From: Vanilla planifolia
Taxonomy: Eukaryota; Streptophyta; Magnoliopsida; Asparagales; Orchidaceae
Direction: 5' to 3'
Assembly: GCA_023846275.1 (NCBI GenBank)
Contig: CM043877.1
Location: 17,714,607-17,778,606, forward strand
DNA length: 64,000 nt
In this document: in pieces, positions 59,854-64,000 of the stretch
Layout: the number at the start of each line of letters is the position of its first letter
Numbering within the stretch: position 1 is the first letter of the stretch
Program-made: the position numbers and the translations under genes
Notes under the pieces: model-generated
The model's input: the letters and a program-made list of their open reading frames with translations, nothing else
The model's database searches: none
What the model was told of the DNA's origin: nothing

Positions 59854-60430
59854 ATGATGAAACAAAACATTGCTAAAATTATATTATGCCAAAATAGGAT
59901 TGCGTTCTGTGGGGAAATAATTTGTAATCATATGGGAAATATAGTGCTTTCCTTCTCCAAGTTTGTTGGGAATAAAACTTTAATAGAAGTTATATGTAAG
60001 GCTTTATTAATAGGTCTTCAAATGTGCACAAAAATATATTTAAGTAGCTTGATAATTGAAATGGACTGTCAAGACATCACAAGACTTATGCAAGAACTGG
60101 TAGACACACCTTGGAAGTTGTTGAACATTATCTAACAAATTAGATGCAAAAAGGAATTACTTAACTCACAATGGACTTCTTACTAAAAAAAGGTAAAAAA
60201 TGTGGTGAGAGTTTTGACAAAACTAGTTATTAAAGATTCGTCATCAGTAACTTGGAACTCACAATCAATTCTGACATATAATGCTCTGATCAAGTTTGAT
60301 AAACTTCAGTATCCATATATCTACACATTGTACAAGGTACAAAAATTAGTTCATAAAACAAATCTAAGTATGATGAAAAAACATTCAATTTTTTTAAGCA
60401 CGAAACCTCATCGCATAATACAAAATTAGG
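59854..60430 (+). pseudogene. LINE RNase H domain relic and 3' end
   Basis: The open stretch 59,854-60,135 reads GNIVLSFSKFVGNKTLIEV, ALLIGLQMCTKIYLSSLIIE, MDCQDI and TPWKLLNII, the pattern of the RNase H-like domain at the end of plant LINE ORF2. After a stop, 60,202-60,429 keeps ALIKFDKLQYPYI, which matches the last conserved piece of such proteins. Confidence 0.65.
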
Positions 60431-60440
60431 TTTCATCTAT

Positions 60441-61205
60441 ATAACATAGCATCGATTGTCATTGCCACTACATCATACTATGCCATTCAAGTAACCAAGG
60501 TAATAAATATGTACATTAGTTTATTGTTCACACTGAGGATTGATCATATCAGTACATCTTCATTCATTCTTTGAATAGGCAAGTACATTCACTAAACCAA
60601 CTCATATTAATTGTAGTACCATTACAATGTCATGACTCTTCATATCATTCAAATATAATTAACAAAATTGACAGAATAGATATCGTACTGTTGGTTCAAG
60701 ATTTAATTTGAAGTTAGACTAGTAAAGTATACTATAAAAGATTCACCTCGATGGATGAATATGATCTCAAACAGTTGTAACAAGTCTATCTAGTCTCTAT
60801 GTTTATTATTCATTATGGGACAAGATCTCTCATAAATGAAATCTCATCATTATATACCAGACTAATATGTCATTTGTATAAGTGCACTATTCACTCTAGC
60901 ATGTCATCAAACAAAAGCTCTTTCAACATTAATTTCATTAGACTTATATGATCAGCAAACTCAACAACCATGTCATTTTAGTCTTTATTAAAGAGCACTT
61001 ACTAATCAAACTAAAATAGTTACATGCTAATTGATGGATCCACTTGGCATGATTTAAGATGGATTCACTTGACATTGTGCTCATTTCGATTGATACGTTC
61101 TTTACTAAACACAAGGCACATACACACTTCATAAGGAAAAAATGGACTATTAGCATCATTAACTAATGTTATAGCCTAATTGACAATATTCTAATCACTA
61201 CCTTT

Positions 61206-61269
<64 letters not shown>

Positions 61270-61375
61270 AAAAGCTGGGTGAACAAAAAGGAATTTTTTT
61301 TATTAAGGATCTATTATAAGTTAACTCAATTATCAAAAAATCCATCATTGAGGAGAACTCATTGAAATCATTATA
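60441..61375. other. Intergenic sequence with TA microsatellite
   Basis: No gene was recognised. A TA dinucleotide run fills about 61,208-61,263, followed by an A run. Confidence 0.6.
61208..61263. repeat. TA dinucleotide microsatellite (about 28 units)
   Basis: This is an uninterrupted alternating AT run. It produces a meaningless Tyr-Ile repeat in translation. Confidence 0.95.
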
Positions 61376-61379
61376 GAAA

Positions 61380-62880
61380 AATACTTTTGCATGCATTTGG
61401 TGGCACATGTGTGGCTCCATAGTGCTCATAATAAGAGTGCATAGGATGTTGTGATAAAGTTGTCAGCAATTCATAAGAAGCTGTGGTGTATGCAACAACA
61501 CACGTATGGCTTATCATCACATGTGCAATGCATGTTGTGGTAGGTACCACCTATCACCACATGTGTAGCACATATATTATGTTTATTATTTGAGTGCTTC
61601 ATTTTGATGTTGATGATGGGGACTAAGTAGTAGGGAGTTGAAGAGCAAGACAAAAAAGAAAGTAGGAGTTTGGAAAGGTTTCAATTTGGATGACTATATT
61701 GACCCTTATGTTATCAAACCTAGAGGCAAAAATAACTTTATTAACCTAATAAATAGAAGTCTTAATGGAGATGATGTTAAAATCACAATTCTCTCTAATG
61801 ACAAATTTGAAAGATAAGTTACCAAACAAAGAAAATGCTTATAACCAAAGGAATGTTTGATGGAATATTAATTAAAGGGTCTTACAAGTGAAGATGAAGG
61901 TGAAATCATTAGTCTTGCCCTTTCAACACTAGAGAATTGACAAAATCCATTAAAGTTGCATGCTAAATTTGATTTACCAATTTATCATGGTATAATACAT
62001 GTAGATAAATAAGGTATTTGATTGGAGCAAATAGAGACATGTTCTTTATACAACTATTCATGAACTAAAAATGTAGAATACTTGATTAAAAATGATGAGT
62101 TGGGTGTTAGCATAATTGCAAAAGTGATATGGAACCAATTTAAGAAATTAATTAACGAAGATGGAATGCATATAAATTAGGTGGAGAAAATGGCACAACT
62201 TATGACATAAACAAGGACAAATGACACAAGAATTTATCACTAAAATCTAACGATAAGTAATGGTCTTGGGGATTGAGATACATATATTATTTAAATATAT
62301 ATTAAATTTGTACTATTTTATTATTATTGAGGTACCCTTGCAATCTTTGATGCAAACCAACATGTTTATAATGTCTATTGTAAAGAATAATCAAAATAGA
62401 GGATAAAGTCTAGAAACTTTAATGTGGAAGATTAGTACCAACTCAAATAAGTGGAATAAGAGGAAAGAGTACTCAGCAAAAAAATCATGGCCAAGATAAC
62501 AAATACCCTATCAATAAGGAGGACTTAGAAGTATTGCTACAACTACAAAAAGCAAGGCTACATATGAAAAAAATGTTAGATCTTGCACCTTAATATGTTC
62601 AAAAAATAATTCAAGAAAAATAAAAAAAAGGTGAAGTGAGAAGATTCTATAAACTCTATAGTATGTAAATGAGAATCTATCTCTCATAATGAGACCAAAA
62701 GAATTCATGGAAGAAGTTAATGAGATTATATTGGAAAGAGAGAAACTCATTACAACCTACATTCAAGTGATAAATAAGCTTGTTATAGCTATTATTGATA
62801 TTAAAAGTTAGAAAATTTTGATCTTTGAAAATCTCGTAAAAAGGTTATAGTTAAAGAACAACTCATTATAACATCTCAAA
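61380..62880 (+). mobile_element. 5' fragment of a Ty3/gypsy element, same family as 45.7-51.5 kb
   Basis: LTR-like sequence (about 61,380-61,600) shares GGTAGGTACCACCTAT with the 5' LTR at 51.25 kb, in opposite orientation. Gag and protease relics follow on the + strand, then AT-rich sequence with no pol. The element is truncated shortly after the protease. Confidence 0.65.
61940..62880 (+). pseudogene. Gypsy gag-protease relic
   Basis: AKFDLPIYHGIIHVD near 61,960-62,010 matches the gag core opening (LPxYDGxID). A knuckle relic CYNYKKQGYIxKKC at 62,535-62,576 has the second Cys replaced by Tyr, and is followed by ILHLNMFKKxFKKNKKK. That tail matches the - strand copy near 50.0 kb. EREKLITTYIQVINKLV, then ILIFENLVKRL (about 62,735-62,850), matches the protease region of the same copy, with IIDIKS at the active site. 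Stops occur throughout. Confidence 0.65.
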
Positions 62881-63600
62881 AGTGGAGACAATTATTTTAA
62901 TAAATATTTGAAGACTTTAGATTGTTAAATATTTAAATTAAAGAAAAATAATGATATAAATCTTAATTAAAGATCCTAAAAAGAGGATTGAATTTAAAGT
63001 TATTTTTAATTATTTAGTTTTTATAATTTTTTTACATTTTCTAAAAATTATAATTATTTTATCTAAAAAACATAGGTTATTTAAAGGAGTTATGACACCT
63101 TAAAGGAGGAAGATGAGCAAAAAAATTTAGTAAATAACATTTCTAAAAGTTTATGATTTTAAATTGATGAATATGTGATTGATCTAAGAATTAAAATAAA
63201 GAATTTGAAATTTATTAAAATTTATTTATAAGTTTTAAGAAATAATAGAAATTCATAAAAATATGAAATTAACCAAAAAAAATATGAAATAAGTATTGAG
63301 ACATGAAACATTGAAAGATAAGTAAAATAAATATTTCTAAACTTAAAAAGAGGTAAACTAGCATGGAATATATTAAAAATTAAAAAGAGTTTAGAGAAAA
63401 TTTATTAATAATATGTTTTAAGTATATTATGTTTAAAAAATTGATAAAAAATGCTATACTCCACCCAAAAAGATGAAATTTGGTTAACAAGTAGATCTTA
63501 TCAAGATAAAATTTCTCAATGAAGTTTTGGAGCTAAAATCAATAAAAATGCAAAAAAAGGATTTTTAAAGTTTAATTTAATACATTTTTAATTTTAATAA
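62881..63600. other. AT-rich sequence, no feature recognised
   Basis: Very A/T-rich DNA with no readable transposon or gene sequence. Confidence 0.6.
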
Positions 63601-64000
63601 ATGCCCTAATTTTATAAATTGAAATAATGGAGAAGAATTTGACATGATGACAAACTAAGAGATAGAATTGCCTTAAGGGATGTGGTGTGCCTTTCCAAGG
63701 AGAGGAAAGGTCAGAAAGAGAAAGTACACATTCGCTGATGTAGAAGTGACAGGATGGAGTATGACGTTGAATTTCTATAAAAAGGTAGGATGTGATTGGT
63801 GGGGAATTCTTTTTGAGAAAAAAAGAGAGACAAGAGCCTTGGTTGAGAGCATTGAAGAGCAAAAGAAGAGAGTGAGAACGTGTTGGAAGCAATTTGGGAA
63901 GAGATGAGCAAGAATCAAGTGAGGAAATATGAGGATTTGGGTGAAGCTGCATAACTAATGTAGCAATTGTGATGACCTTTCTTGCCACTCTACAGTTAGA
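63600..64000 (+). other. Possible LTR or gene leader with TATA box (cut by window end)
   Basis: CTATAAAAAGG near 63,775 is followed by a G/A-rich stretch (AAAAAAGAGAGACAAGAG and AAAAGAAGAGAGTGAGAACG). This is the look of a transcribed leader, most often seen in plant LTRs. Open frames on both strands (63,572-63,988 - and 63,680-63,907 +) match no family I recognise. The window ends before any coding region could confirm it. Confidence 0.3.

Larger units (their letters stand above)
56440..60440 (+). mobile_element. Degenerate LINE (L1-type non-LTR retrotransposon)
   Basis: The element carries pieces of ORF1, then ORF2 from just after the endonuclease domain through reverse transcriptase, the RT-associated zinc finger and RNase H. 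All are interrupted by stops and frameshifts. The 5' end is placed where leader-like sequence starts and the 3' end after the last homologous codons. No poly(A) tail or target-site duplication was identified. Confidence 0.75.

Noticed and set aside
63572-63988. 138-codon open frame on the - strand at the window edge
   Set aside because: It is opposite a TATA-led leader-like region, has no recognisable domain and no homologous motif; kept only as a possible LTR or leader on the other strand.
1-64000. CRISPR arrays, rRNA, tRNA, phage or bacterial defence systems
   Set aside because: The window is plant nuclear DNA with spliced genes and retrotransposons. The repeats found are tandem, inverted or LTR-type without spacer arrays, and no tRNA or rRNA sequence was recognised by eye.

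Overview
This is about 64 kb of an AT-rich plant nuclear chromosome. It holds one intact protein-coding gene, read on the + strand from 21,916 to 39,150. That gene encodes subunit 4 of the COP9 signalosome (CSN4), in 14 exons joined by GT-AG introns and encoding 398 residues. The C-terminal half is close to the plant CSN4 family and the N-terminal third is more divergent. The exon 11 wording (NISFEELG) looks monocot-like, but that is a weak hint and I do not name a species.

Layout. 1-4,850 is AT-rich and unannotated. 4,850-7,000 holds the 5' end of a dead Ty1/copia (Sirevirus-like) element: an LTR end, a degenerate tRNA-Met primer site and gag relics. 11,646-13,072 is a solo-LTR-like GC-rich island with 92-bp tandem repeats. 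15,890-19,000 holds LTR-like sequence and a Ty3/gypsy integrase relic on the - strand. 21,700-39,480 is the CSN4 gene. Three of its introns are very large (3.2, 5.7 and 4.3 kb). Intron 7 has grown by a nested tandem duplication and intron 11 carries an LTR-like insert.

Downstream of CSN4 is a retrotransposon graveyard. A gypsy reverse transcriptase fragment (- strand, 39.9-40.5 kb) is followed by a large inverted repeat with arms of about 1.5 kb (40.58-44.43 kb). Next comes another LTR end (44.4-45.0 kb). A nearly complete but dead Ty3/gypsy element with both LTRs lies at 45.7-51.5 kb on the - strand. A dead Ty1/copia pol relic lies at 54.6-56.3 kb on the - strand, and a dead LINE missing its endonuclease domain at 56.4-60.4 kb on the + strand. 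A 5' fragment of the same gypsy family as the 45.7-51.5 kb element occupies 61.4-62.9 kb on the + strand. The window ends in possible LTR or leader sequence at 63.6-64.0 kb.

How it fits together. CSN4 is the only gene I would expect to make a functional protein. All the transposon coding regions carry multiple stops and frameshifts. In two of them the second catalytic aspartate of the polymerase motif has become asparagine. I found no CRISPR array, rRNA, tRNA, operon or bacterial-type feature, and no evidence of a previously undescribed system. The most notable signals are structural: the nested intron duplication, the large inverted LTR pair and the endonuclease-less LINE.
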